In this document: positions 46,391 to 59,089 of the stretch, in pieces
Position numbering within the stretch: position 1 is the first letter of the stretch
Layout: each line of letters opens with the position of its first letter
Source: Terebella lapidaria
Lineage: Eukaryota > Annelida > Polychaeta > Terebellida > Terebellidae
NCBI GenBank assembly: GCA_949152475.1
Contig: OX424555.1
Location: 100,349,515 to 100,413,514 of the forward strand
Direction: 5' to 3'
Length of the DNA: 64,000 nt
Translations under genes and position numbers: made by a program
Notes under the pieces: model-generated
Told to the model about the DNA's origin: nothing
The model's database searches: none
What the model saw: only the letters and a program-made list of their open reading frames with translations

Positions 46391-47178
46391 ATATTAAGTT
46401 TATGTATAATGTACATACATATTATACCGTTCCAGTTGTTAAATATAATAAATAATTTTGGTGTAAATTTAGTGGAAAGAGAGATTCGGGGACAATTTTA
46501 CATCTAGTGGTACTTGCATTGCCAATTAATGAGATCCAGCCAGGAATAATGCAGCCTATATGCTTGTACTTTTCCAGTACAATGCACAATCCATGAATCT
46601 GACCTTTGTATGCGTTTATATTGATGTGTACAAAGTTAATTCAGTGGAAAGAAAAATTTTAGGGCAATGTTACATCCAGTGTTACTTGAACACTGAAGCG
46701 CCTGTTACGTGAATACTTCAGCGCCTGTTACGTGAATCCTGCAGCACATATCTCGTGTGTGCTACGATAAACAATTGCTTGACAAACACAAACAGACGAG
46801 TGTCACCTCCCATTAACTGTTGAATTTGATCAATTGTGAATCAATAAACCCCCATGCACATTAACAGTGGGCAAAAGTTCCATTATATGGTGATTTCATG
46901 TAGACAAAGGGGCAATCGGACGATAATTGAGGAATAATCTTACTTCATGTATTTATAGTTACTAATAACGAAGGTGTCAACAACAAATAAAACTACCACC
47001 CAAAAGAATACCTTTATGTTAGTCTATCTGCTAGGTCGCTTTGCTGGAAACCTCGTTTGGGATGTGTTTCCAATCCAAAATACCCACCCACCATCAATTT
47101 TCTCAGATTATGTTGTTGTTTTTTGCAGGCTTCCTGTAACTCCGCTACAGGAATCCTGTGCGCACGTTGACGACTGTG

Positions 47179-47275
47179 AATATATGATTTGCCATTTGAA
47201 TGTGCCAATACTTAGGCTCTATCTTGAAGTGTTCTATGAGTTTACTCTGCACAGCTCCCATTAAAAAATGCCTTT
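47179..47275 (-). repeat. Reverse-oriented F3-type fragment, right part
   Basis: The minus strand reads AATGGGAGCTGTG, CATAGAACACTTCAAGATAG and TTGGCACATTCAAATGGC, the same order as the F3 body at 4752-4830. Confidence 0.65.
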
Positions 47276-47315
47276 GGTGGCCATTTTCTCAAAATCTGTT
47301 CAGTAACTTTTTATT

Positions 47316-47598
47316 AGGTTACCGGACCTATGGTCCGTAACCTATTGGCATGGCGATGCGTCCGGCGTCGTCGTTGTCGTCGTCCGTCGTCGTCGTCCGT
47401 CAACAATTTTATCTTTAAAGTTTACGATCAAATTTTTCTGAAATTTTGCACAAAAATGCCTAAAAATATTTCAAGAGGGAGGTATTTTTTAGTTTTTTGA
47501 TTTTCGCATTTTTTTAAAATTGGCGGTCGTTTTCGACGAAAAATGCCTGATTTTGGACTTTGGCGGCCATTTTCTCAAAATCTGCTCAGTAACTTTTT
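47316..47598 (+). mobile_element. F3 element, 5' part
   Basis: Starts AGGTTACCGGACC after TT, with hairpin and (GTC)n tract. It is cut at a T-run by the next F3 start. Confidence 0.7.
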
Positions 47599-47784
47599 AG
47601 GTTACCGGACCTATGGTCCGTAACCTATTGGCATGGCGATGCGTCCGGCGTCGTCGTCGTCGTCGTCCGTCAACAATTTTATCTTTAAAGTTTACGATCG
47701 AATTTTTCTGAAATTTTGCACAAAAATGCCTAAAAATATTTCGAGAGGGAGGTATTTTTTAGTTTTTTGATTTTCGCATTTTTT
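47599..47784 (+). mobile_element. F3 element, 5' part, host for further insertions
   Basis: It has its own F3 start and hairpin. It breaks at GATTTTCGCATTTTTT, and matching text (CAAAATGGCGGCCGTTTTCG) resumes at about 50713, so two complete F3 copies lie between its halves. Confidence 0.65.
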
Positions 47785-49381
47785 AGGTTACTGGACCTAT
47801 GGTCCGATAACCTATTGCCGTCGCGTTGCGTCCGTCCGTCGTCCGTCCACATTTTTATCTTTAAAGTTTACAGGCGGATTTTCCTGAAATTTTGCACAAA
47901 GTTGCCTAAAAATATTTCAAGAGGGGGTTATTTTTTAGTTTTTTTATTTTCGCATTTTTCTCAAAATGGCGGCCATTTTTGACGAAAAATGGTCAATTTT
48001 GGACTTTGGCGGCCATTTTCTCAAAAACTGTCTGATCAGTTTTGAGATTTTTGTTTCAAAAGATTCCCCTTATGTACCTTTATGATGTGTATAAGTTTTG
48101 TTGCCCTTGAATCGCCGGTCTTCGTGTTTTTGACGGGTCGGCGAAAAAAAAATTTTTTGTCCCAAATTGCGTTACTATCCATTTTGGGTAATTTCTAGAC
48201 AAAAAAATTTTTTTCACCCTTTGAAAAAAATTTTGGACTTAGAAAATTTTCGGCACTTTTTTCTCTCATAATGAGAGAGCTGCTGGGACTGTACTCATAG
48301 AACGCTTGAATATAGACCTTAGATATTGGCACTTTCAAATGGAAAGTCATATATGGCGACTTGTGTGGTGACCTTGAATTTGACCTTTGATGACCTTGAA
48401 AGGTCAAAACAGCCATTTTTGGGTCGAGAAATGCTCAAATTTGCACCTGGCCTGTCTTTTCTCGAAAACTGTCTGATCAGTTTTGAGATTATTGTTTCAA
48501 AATATTCCCCTTATGTACCTTTATGATGTGTATAAGTTTTGTTGCCATTGAATCGCCGGTCTCCGTGTGGCGGCCATTTCGAATTTTTGACGGGTCGGCG
48601 AAAAAAATTTTGTTTGCCCCAAATCGCGTTACTATTCATTTTTGGTCATTTCTAGACAAAAAAAAAATTTTCACCCTTTGAAAAAAATTTTGGACTTAAA
48701 AAATTTTCGGCACTTTTTTCCTTCATAATGGGAGCTGCCAGGACTGTACTCATAGTACGCTTGAAGATAGAGCTTAAATATTGGCACTTTCAAATAGGAA
48801 GTCATATATAGCGAGTTGGGAGGTGACCTTGAATTTGACCTTTGATGACCTTGAAAGGTCAAAACAGCCATTTTTGGGTGAAAAAATGCCCAAATTTGCC
48901 TCTACAGATGAAATGCATGTATATAGAGCTTCAGTTTGCATTATGAACATATAGGAAGTCATATATGGAACAACTAATGATGACCTTGATTTTGACCTTG
49001 GATGACCTTGAGTGCTAAATGTCTGACATGAAATCTTGAAAGTGGCCTCTGAAGCATAAACTTTTGCACATACAGGTAAGGATTGTGTATAAGCCTGTAA
49101 AAAAATCATGTATAAATGGCACATTTTTTGGTGACCTTGAACTTGACCTTAAAGACCTTGAAGGGCTATTCTCAAAATCTGAAATTGGCCTCTACACACG
49201 AAATACTTGTTGATAAAACTTATATGTTTGTATTATGAACATACGAAGTCATATGCAGCATACCTGATGGTGACATTGAGATTCACAAAGATGACCTTGA
49301 CTGGTAAATCTCAAAATCATATGTCACCTACAATGCTTGAAACCAAAATTGTCCGGTAACCTATCTTAGCCCTTGGGCTAA
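47785..49381 (+). mobile_element. F3 element, complete copy (reference)
   Basis: 1597 bp from AGGTTACTGGACC to CCCTTGGGCTAA. It has the hairpin start, a short GTCCGTC tract, two copies of the block containing CTGTCTGATCAGTTTTGAGA, arrays with TGACCTTGAATTTGACCTTT, and CCGGTAACCT before the 3' hairpin. The next F3 copy starts 6 bp later. Confidence 0.75.
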
Positions 49382-49387
49382 TTTTTT

Positions 49388-50709
49388 AGGTTACCGGACC
49401 TATGGTCCGATAACCTATTGGCATGGCGTTGCGTCTGTTGTCCGTCGTCGTCGTCCGTCGTCGTCGTCGTCCACATTTTTATCTTTTTTGTTTACAGGGG
49501 AATTCTTCTGAAATTTTGCACAAAAATACTTAAAAATAATTCAAGAAGGAGGTATTTTTTAGTTTTTTGATTTTCGCATTTTTTTCAAAATGGCGGCCGT
49601 TTTCGACGAAAAATGCCTGATTTTGGACTTTGGTGGGCATTTTCTCAAAATCTGTTCAGTAACTTTTTTTCTTTTTGATACATAACACTCCTCATATGTA
49701 CTCCTATGATGTCTATTAATTTCGTTGCGCTTGAATCGCTCGAAGTGGACCATTTTGGCCCAAACTCGCCCCAATTGGGACTTTCCCATGCTTTCTCCTA
49801 TGCTTTATAATGGGACACATTATGCCTAATATCTCACTTGATATTGAGATTAGAGACTAGGAATCAATTGTGGACATATAGGAAATGATATATGCTGAAA
49901 ATTCTCGTGACCTTGAATTTGACCTCTGACCTCAGTTTCAAGGTCAGAGCACAAATAGGCTGATATCTCGCTTATTATCGACTCTACAGCTTAGGAATCA
50001 ATTGTGGACATATAGGAAATGATATATGCTGAAAATCCTCGTGACCTTGAATTTGACCTCTGACCTCAGTTTCAAGGTCAGAGCACAAAGTGGCTTATAT
50101 CTCGCTTATTATCGACTCTACAGCTTAGGAATCAATTGTGGACATATAGGATATGATATATGCTGAATAATCTGATGACCTTGAATTCGACCTTCGACTT
50201 CATTTTCAAGGTCACAGGACAAAATGGCTAATATCTCGCTTGTTATTGACTTTACAGCTTAGCAATCAATTATGAACATATAGGAAATGATATATGCAGA
50301 TTATTGTCATGACCTTGAATTTGACCTTTGACCTCAATATTCTTGTGACCTTGAATTTGACCTCTAATCTTATTTTCAAGGTCCAAGGACAAACTGGCTC
50401 ATATCTTGCTCCTCTATTGACTGTATGGCTTGGGAATCAATTGTGGACATGATATAGAAAATGATATACATTGAATATTTTGATGACCTTGAATTTGACC
50501 TTTGCCCCTTCATGTTCAAGGCCACAGCACAAAATTGCTTATATCTCTCTGATTATTGAATTTACAGCTTAGCAATCAACTGTGGACATGATATATGCTT
50601 AATGTTATATATACTGAATATTCTCTTGACCTTGAATTCAACCAGTGACCTGGCTAACATCTGAAATATTAAACATTGTCCGGTAACCTATCTTCGGCCC
50701 TTGGCCTAA
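49388..50709 (+). mobile_element. F3 element, complete copy, variant 3' hairpin
   Basis: Starts AGGTTACCGGACC with a long (GTC)n tract and ends CCGGTAACCTATCTTCGGCC, then CTTGGCCTAA. The 3' stem is GGCC/GGCC rather than AGCCC/GGGCT. About seven tandem units of about 134 bp lie inside. Confidence 0.75.
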
Positions 50710-50796
50710 TTTTCAAAATGGCGGCCGTTTTCGACGAAAAATGCCTGATTTTGGACTTTGGCGGCCATTTTCTCAAAATCTGTTCAGTAACTTTTT

Positions 50797-52225
50797 AGGT
50801 TACCGGACCTATGGTCCGATAACCTATTGGCATGGCGTTGCGTCCATCGTCCATCGTCCGTCATCATCCGTCGTCGTCCACATTTTTATCTTTTTTGTTT
50901 ATAGGCGAATTTTTCTGAAATTTTGCACAAAAATACTTAAAAATAATTCAAGAAGGAGGTATTTTTCATTTTTTTGATTTTCGCATTTTTTCAAAATGGC
51001 GGCCGTTTTCGACGAAAAATGTCTGATTTTGGGCTTTGGCGGCCATTTTCTCAAAATCTGTTCAGTAACTTTTTTTCTTTTTGATAAATAACACTCCTCA
51101 TATGTACTCCTATGATGTCTATAAATTTCGTTGCGCTTGAATCGCTCGAAGTGGGCCATTTTGGCCCAAACTCGGCTCAAATGGGACTTTCCCATGTTAA
51201 ATTCTCCTATGCTTTATAATGGGACACATTATGCCTAATATCTCACTTGATATTGAGATTAGAGACTAGAAATCAATTGTGGACCTATAGGAAATGATAT
51301 ATGCTGAATATTCTCGTCACCTTGAATTTGACCTCTGACCTCACTTTCAAGGTCAGAGCACAAAATGGCTTATATCTCGCTTATTATCGACTCTACAGCT
51401 TAGGAATCAATTGTGGACATATAGGAAATGATATATTCTGAATATTCTCGTGACCTTGAATTTGACCTCTGACCTCAGTTTCAAGGTCAGAGCACAAAAT
51501 GGCTTATATCTCGCTTATTATCGACTCTACAGCTTAGGAATCAATTGTGGACATATAGGAAATGATATATGCTGAATATTCTGATGACCTTGAATTTGAC
51601 CTTCGACCTCATTTTCAAGGTCACAGGACAAAATGGCTAATGTCTCGCTTGTTATCGACTTTACAGCTTAGCAATCAATTATGAACATATAGGAAATGAT
51701 ATATGCAGATTATTGTGATGACCTTGAATTTGACCTTTGACCTCATTTTCAAGGTCACAGGACAAAATGGCTAATATCTCACTTATTATCGATTTTACAG
51801 CTTAGGAATCAATTGTGGACATATAGGAAATGATATATGCTGAATATTCTCGTGACCTTGAATTTGACCTCTGACCTCATTTCCAAGGTCCAAGGACAAA
51901 CTGGCTCATATCTTGCTCCTCTATTGACTGTATGGCTTGGGAATCAATTGTGGACATGATATGCATGATATAGAAAATGATATACACTGAATGTTTTGAT
52001 GACCTTGAATTTGACCTTTGCCCCTTCATTTTCAAGGCTACAGTATAAAATTGCTAATATCTCTCTGATTATTGAACTTACAGCTTAGCAATCAACTGTG
52101 GACATGATATATGCTTAATGTTATATATGCTGAATATTCTCTTGACCTTGAATTCAACCAGTGACCTGGCTAACACCTAAAATAATAAACATTGTCCGGT
52201 AACCTATCTTTGGCCCTTGGCCTAA
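50797..52225 (+). mobile_element. F3 element, complete copy
   Basis: Same variant as 49388-50709, ending TTTGGCCCTTGGCCTAA. It is inserted in the T-run after CTGTTCAGTAAC of another F3 copy, which resumes at 52226 with TTATTGATGCATAACACTCC. Confidence 0.75.
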
Positions 52226-52592
52226 TTTTTTTTTTATTGATGCATAACACTCCTCATATGTACCCCTGTGACATGTATAAATTTCGTTGCGCTTGAATCG
52301 CTCGAAGTGGGTCATTTTGGGCCCAAACTCGGCCCAAATGGGACTTTCCCATGTTAAATTCTCCTATGCTTTATAATGGGACACATTAAAGCCTAATATC
52401 TCACTTAATATTGAGATTAGAGACTAGGAATCAATTGTGGACATATAGGAAATGATATATGCTGAATATTGTCGTGACCTTGAATTTGACCTCTGACCTT
52501 GGTTTCAAGGTCAGAGCGGCCGTTTTCGTCGAAAAATGGCCAATTTTGGACTTCGACGGTCGTTTTCTCAAAATCTGTTCAGTAACTTTTTT

Positions 52593-55454
52593 AGGTTACC
52601 GGACCTATGGTCCGATAACCTATTGGCATGGCGTTGCGTCCGTCGTCCGTCGTCGTCGTCGTCGTCCGTCGTCGTCGTCCACATTTTTATCTTTTTTGTT
52701 TACGGGCGAATTTTTTTGAAATTTTGCACAAAAATACTTAAAAATAATTCAAGAAGGAGGTATTTTTTAGTTTTTTGATTTTCGCAATTTTTTCAAAATG
52801 GCGGCCGTTTTCGACGAAAAATGCCTGATTTTGGACTTTGGCGGCCATTTTCTCAAAATCTGTTCAGTAACTTTTTTTCTTTCTGATACATAAGACTCTT
52901 CATATGTACTCCTATGATGTCTATAAATTTCGTTGCGCTTGAATCTCTCGAAGTGGGCCATTTTGGCCCAAACTCGGCCCAAATGGGACTTTCCCATGTT
53001 AAATTCTCCTATGCTTTATAATGGGACACATTATGCCTAATATCTCACTTAATATTGAGATTAGACATTAGGAATCAATTGTGTACATATAGGAAATGAT
53101 ATATGCTGAATATTCTCGTGACCTTGAATTTGACCTCTGACCTCAGTTTCTAGGTCAGAGCATAAAATGGCTTATATCTCGCTTATTATTGACTCTACAG
53201 CTTAGGAATCAATTGTGGACATATAGGAAATAATATATGCTGAATATTCTCGTGACCTTGAATTTGACCTCTGACCTCAGTTTCAAGGTCAGAGCACAAA
53301 ATGGCTTATATCTCGCTTATTATCGACTCTACAGCTTAGGAATCAATTGTGGACATATAGGAAATGATATATGCTGATTATTCTGATGACCTTGAATTTG
53401 ACCTTCGACCTCATGTTCAAGGTCACAGGACAAACAGGCTAATATCTCACTTATTATCGATTTTACAGCTTAGGAATCAATTGTGGACATATAGGAAATG
53501 ATATATGCTGAATATTCTCGTGACCTTGAATTTGACCTCTGACCTCATTTTCAAGGTCCAAGGACAAACTGGCTCATATCTAGCTCCTCTATTGACTGTA
53601 TGGCTTGGGAATCAATTGTGGGCATGATATAGAAAATGATATACATTGAATATTTTGATGACCTTGAATTTGACCTTTGCCCCTTCATTGTATCCCCCGA
53701 ACAAAGTTCGGCGGATACTATGGATTTACGATCGTCGCGCCGCCGCGTCCGCGTCCGCAGACACTTTCTTGTGAACGCGCTGCAGGTTGCAAATATGAAC
53801 CGATTTTGATAATATTTTATATGGACATGTCTTATGGTGAGATCTGGACACCTATCGATTTTGGTTGCCATAGCAACCAAAATAGCCGATTGGCGTAACA
53901 TTTTGTGCTCAAATTAGCCTGTTTAACACACATGGGTTGTGAACGCTCTACGGGTGGGAGTTTTCAATGAATGATGATGAAATCGCACAGGCTCAATGAG
54001 AAAGACCATCACACGAAACCTATTGTTTTTCAGAATGATCGAATAAATATTAATAAGTTTGAGAGGTTAACTTATTACGACAATTAAAATACCTACTTTG
54101 ACATGTGTGATCACTCCAATAACCTGTACTATGAAAGCAAATTGCACTGGATTCTTGTTCAGAATACAGAACTGATGTTTTTGGTGAAAAAAGAACAATA
54201 TTACTGAATAAGTTAACATTGGTTTTACTAGTTAAGTCTATTATTGACCACAATAAAAATAGTTAAGACGAGAAACATTCATTATTGAGCTCAACAAGGT
54301 AAAGGTTTTGTCCAGTAGAGACTTCACAGGTGTAACTGAATAAGTTAACATTATTTTTACTAGTTAAGTCTATTATTGGCCACAATAAAAATAGTTAAGA
54401 CAAGAAACATTTATTATTGGGCTCAACAAGGTAAAGCTTCTGTAGAGATTTCATGGCTGTAGCCGAATAAGTTAACATCATTTTTACTAGTTAAGTCTAT
54501 TATTGACCTCAAGAAAAATAGTTAAGACAAGAAACATTTATTATTGAACTCAACAATTTAAAAGTTTTGTCCAGTAGAGATTTCATGGGTGTAACCGGAT
54601 AAGTTAACATTATTTTTACCAGTAAAGTCAATTTTTACTTCGAATTTCAACTTGGAACCAAGTTTGGCACATATTATGAATTAAAATATAATTTATGGTG
54701 AAAAGATCGATCTGGCTCCAATTTCGTCATCTTGAAATGCAGTTCTGGTAAACTTTTACTTGAATTTCAGCTTGAAACCAACTTTGGCACATATTATGAA
54801 TTAAAATTTAAATTATGGTGAAAAGTTGATCTGGCTCCAATTTCGTCATCTTGAAATGTAGTTTTGGTCAACTTTTACTTTGAATTTCAACTTGGAACAT
54901 AGTATGAGTTGTTTGGCACATAGTATGAGTTGAAATATAACTTACAGTGAAAAGTTCAATCTGGCTCCAATTTAGTCATCTTGCAACTTAGTTGCGAACC
55001 AAGTTTGTCAAATATTCTGAGTTGAAATATAGCTTTAGGTGAAAACTTTTATCTGGCTGTAATTTCGTTATTTTTTTCGAACATGTCGAAATGGAAATTC
55101 GAATGCAGTGATTTTAGTGGTGATCTTGAATTTGACCTTAAATAAGTCTGAAAGGTTTCACACTCACAATGTACATCAGCGATATATTTGGGGCAACAGG
55201 GATGATAGGGCTACGGGGGATACACCCAAGCGGTCGTAGGCGACCGGAAGCGTCTAGTTTTCAAGGCCACAGCACAAAATTGCTAATATCTCTCTGATTA
55301 TTGAATTTACAGCTTAGCAATCAACTGTGGACATGATATATGCTTAATGTTATATATGCTGAATATTCTCTTGACCTCGAATTCAACCAGTGACCTGGCT
55401 AACTTCTAAAATATTAAACATTGTCCGGTAACCTATCTTCGGCCCTTGGCCTAA
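52593..55454 (+). mobile_element. F3 element interrupted by an F1 element
   Basis: The 5' hairpin and (GTC)n tract start at 52593; the end CCCTTGGCCTAA is at 55454. An F1 copy (53690-55257) splits it in the phrase CCCCTTCA-TTTTCAAGGCC. Without F1 it is about 1.29 kb. Confidence 0.75.
53690..55257 (+). mobile_element. HINE-type element F1, second complete copy
   Basis: 1568 bp, closely matching 28941-30529 including the 130-bp and 121-bp internal arrays, with a shorter CCG tract. TT flanks both sides, and the intact F3 phrase elsewhere (52010-52035) shows the empty site. It ends CGGTCG-TAGG-CGACCG then GAAGCGTCTAG. Confidence 0.78.
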
Positions 55455-57054
55455 TTTTTTCTTATTGATGAAAAACACTCCTCATATGTACCCCTGTGAC
55501 ATGTATAAATTTCGTTGCGCTTGAATCGCTTGAAGTGGGCCATTTTGGGCCCAAACTCGGCCCAAATGTGACTTTCCCATGTTAAATTTTCCTATGCTTT
55601 ATAATGGCACACATTAAGCCTAATATCTCACTTAATATTGAAATTAGAGACTAGGAATGAATTGTGGACATATAGGAAATGATATATGCTGAATATTCTC
55701 GTGACCTTGAATTTGACTTTTGACCTCATTTTCAAGGTCACAGGACAAAATGGCTAATATCTCGCTTATTATCGACTTTACACCTTAGGAATCAGTTGTG
55801 AACATATAGGAAATGATATATGCTGAATATTCTTGTGACCTTGAATTTGACCTTTGACCTCATTTTCAAGGTCACATGACAAATTGGCTAATATCTCGCT
55901 TATTATCGAATTTACAGTTTAGGAATCAATTGTGAACACATAGGAAATGGTATATGCTGAATATTCTCGTGACCTTGAATTTGACCTTTGACCTCATTTC
56001 CAAGGTCGCAGGACAAAATTGCTAATATCTCGCTTATTATCGACTTTACAGCTTAGGAATCAATTGTGAACATATAGGAAATGATATATGCTGAATATTT
56101 TCGTGACATTGAATTTGACCTCATTTCCAAGGTCGCAGGACAAAATTGCTAATACCTCGCTTATTATCGACTTTACAGTTTAGGAATCAGTTGTGAACAT
56201 ATAGGAAATGATATATGCTGAAAATTCTCGTGACCTTGAATTTGACCTTTGACCTCATTTTCAAGGTCACAGGACAAAACGGCCAATATCTTGCTTATTA
56301 GCGACTTTACAGCTTAGGAATCAATTGTGAACATATAGGAAATGATATATGCTGAAAATTCTCATGACCTTGAATTTGACCTTTGACCTCATTTTCAAGG
56401 TCACATGACAAAATGGCTAATGTCTCGCTTATTATCGACTTTACAGCTTAGGATTCAATTGTGAACATATAGGAAATGATATATGCTGAATATTCTCATG
56501 ACCTTGAATTTGACCTTTGACCTCATTTCCAAGGTCACAGGACAAAATTGCTAATATCTCGCTTATTATCGACTTTACAGCTTAGGAATCAATTGTGAAC
56601 ATATAGGAAATGATATATGCTGAATATTCTCATGACCTTGAATTTGACCTTTGACCTCATTTTCAAGGTCACAGGACAAAATGGCCAATATCTTGCTTAT
56701 TAGCGCCTTTACAGCTTAGAAATCAATTGTGAACATATAGGAAATGATATATTCTGAATATTTTAATGATATTGAATTTGACCTTTGACCTAAATTTCAA
56801 GGTCATTTTATTTTCAAAGTCAGACTACAAAATGGCTTATTTCGCTTATTATCAAATTTACAGCTTAGGGGTCCATAGTGAACATATAGGAAATGATGTA
56901 TGCTGAATAGTTTGGTGATCTAGAATTTAACCTTTGATCCCATTTTCAAGGTTAGAGATATGGCGATTTCAGTGGTCACCTTGAATTTGACCTTCAACTT
57001 TCTCGGCTTAACTCTGTATATTTCTCCGGTAACTTTTCTAGCCCATTGGGCTAA
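55455..57054 (+). repeat. F3 fragment with about ten 134-bp units and a 3' end
   Basis: It resumes an interrupted F3 copy (TTATTGATGAAAAACACTCC). The tandem units are well preserved and contain the perfect TGACCTTTGACCT. It ends CCGGTAACTTTTCTAGCCCA-TTGGGCTAA at 57054. Confidence 0.72.
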
Positions 57055-57056
57055 TT

Positions 57057-58603
57057 AAGGCATTTCGGCAGAAATGTCTTTATGGTTTTAGCAGAAGAAC
57101 CCTATTGATTTTGGGATTGATCGGTCAAACGACCTTTGACCTAGAGGTCAAAATAATTTTTTGCTGATTCATCCTTGAGGCTTTCTGCATATCTCAGAAA
57201 CCGTGCGTCGTAGAGCGAAACGGACGTTATTTTCGGACTCGTCGCCCTATACAAACATCTCTAAGGGGAATTTTTTTTTTGATCTAGCTCCGAGGTCCGT
57301 GAGGTCCGTCAGGATGAAATCAAGGCTGATTTTGAGACTTGGTTTCCGGACGATAACTCGAAAAATATTCAGGCAATAGTTGCAGAACTTTGCATGGAGG
57401 TTTATATACCACCAGGGAAGAACCCTATTGATTTTGGGATCGATACCTCAAACGACCTTTGACCTAAAGCTCGAAATAATTTTTTGCTGAGTCATCCTTG
57501 AGGCATCCTGCATATCTCGGAAACGGTGCGTCGTAGAGCGAAACGGACGTTATTTTCGGACTCGTCCCCCTAGACAAACATGTGTAAGGGGTATTATTGA
57601 TGAACTTTGACCTTGACCCGAAATTTTTTTGCCGAGTCGGCATTTTTCGTTTTCGTCGATATCTCGGGAACGGTGCGTCGTACAGCGAAACGGACGTTGG
57701 TTTTGGACTCGTCGCCCTAGACAAACATGTCTAAGGGGTATTATTTATGAACTTTGACCTTGACCCGAAATTTTTTTGCCGAGTCTGCATTTTTCGTTTT
57801 CGTCGATATCTCGGAAACGGTGCTTCGTAGAGCGAAACGGACGTTATTTTCGGACTCGTCGCCCTAGACAAACATGTCTAAGGGGTATTATTGATGAACT
57901 TTGACCTTGACCTGAAATTTTTTTGCCGAGTCGGCATTTTTCGTTTTCGTCGATATCTCGGGAACGGTGCGTCGTAGAGCGAAACGGACGTTATTTTCGG
58001 ACTCGTCGCCCTAGACAAACATGTCTAAGGGGTATTATGGATGAACTTTGACCCGAAATTTTTTTGCCGAGTCTGCATTTTTCGTTTTCGTCGATATCTC
58101 GGAAACGGTGCTTCGTAGAGCGAAACGGACGTTATTTTCGGACTCGTCGCCCTAGACAAACATGTCTAAGGGGTATTATTGATGAACTTTGACCTTGACC
58201 CGAAATTTTTTTGCCGAGTCGGCATTTCTCGTTTTCGTCGATATCTCGGGAACGGTGTGTCGTAGAGCGAAACGGACGTTATTTTCGGACTCGTCGCTCT
58301 AGACAACATTTATCTTATATGTATTATGGATGAACTTTGACCTTGACTAAAAAATTTTTTGCCGAGTTGGCATTTTTCGTTTTCGTCGATATCTCGGAAA
58401 CGGTGTGTCGTAGAGCGAAACGGACTTTTTTTTCGGACTCGTCGCCCTAGACAAACATGTCTAAGGGGTATTATTTTAACGGTAAATTTTTTTGCGGAGT
58501 CGACATTTTTCATTTTCGTCGATATCTAGTATATATTATAAATTAAACATCACACACATCACACCGAAATGCCTCCAAGGCATCTTTAGGCCTTGACGTC
58601 TAG
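57057..58603 (+). mobile_element. HINE-type element F2, second copy
   Basis: Starts AAGGCATTTCGGCAGAAATG after TT (57055-57056) and ends GCCTTGACGTCTAG followed by TT. The poly-T segment near the 5' end is deleted. About seven 147-bp units are present. Confidence 0.75.
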
Positions 58604-59089
58604 TTTTTTTCTTTTTGATACATAACACTCCTCATATGAACTCCCATTATGTCCATAAATTTCGTTGCGCTTGAATCGCTCGAAGTGGGCCATTTTGGCC
58701 CAAACCTGGCCCAAATGGGACTTTCCCATGTTAAATTCTCCTATGCTTTATAATGGGACACATTATGCCTAATATCTCACTTAATATTGAGATTAGGAAG
58801 GAGAGACTAGGAATTGTGGACATATAGGAAATGATATATGCTGAATATTCTGATGATCTTAATTTTTACCTTTGACCCCATTTTCCAGGTCACATCACAA
58901 AATAGCTAATATTTAACTTATTATCGACTTTACAGCTTTGGAGTCAGTTGAGGACATACTTGAAGTGATATATACTGAATATTCATATGATTTGGAATTG
59001 ACCAATGACCTTATTTTCAAGGTCATGAGACAAAAGGCTAATATATAAAATATATATTGTCCGGTAACCTTTCATAGCCCTTGGGCTAA
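58604..59089 (+). repeat. F3 3' fragment
   Basis: Begins in the T-run/GATACATAACACTCC part of F3 and ends CCGGTAACCTTTCATAGCCC-TTGGGCTAA at 59089. Confidence 0.68.

Larger units (their letters stand above)
44144..47178. mobile_element. 3-kb foldback (long inverted repeat) element
   Basis: It begins CACAGTCGTCAACGTGCGCA and ends with the exact inverse, flanked by a 5-bp duplication AATAT (44139-44143 and 47179-47183). The arms pair over most of their length with indels: for example 44392-44425 (TCAATTATCGTCCGATTGCC) matches 46910-46930, and the repeated phrase GATTCTATGGG on the left is matched by CCCATAGAATC on the right. A small MITE sits at the centre, and about 240 bp at 46149-46390 is unpaired. 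No transposase is recognised. The element may be related to other long-TIR DNA transposons. Confidence 0.82.
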
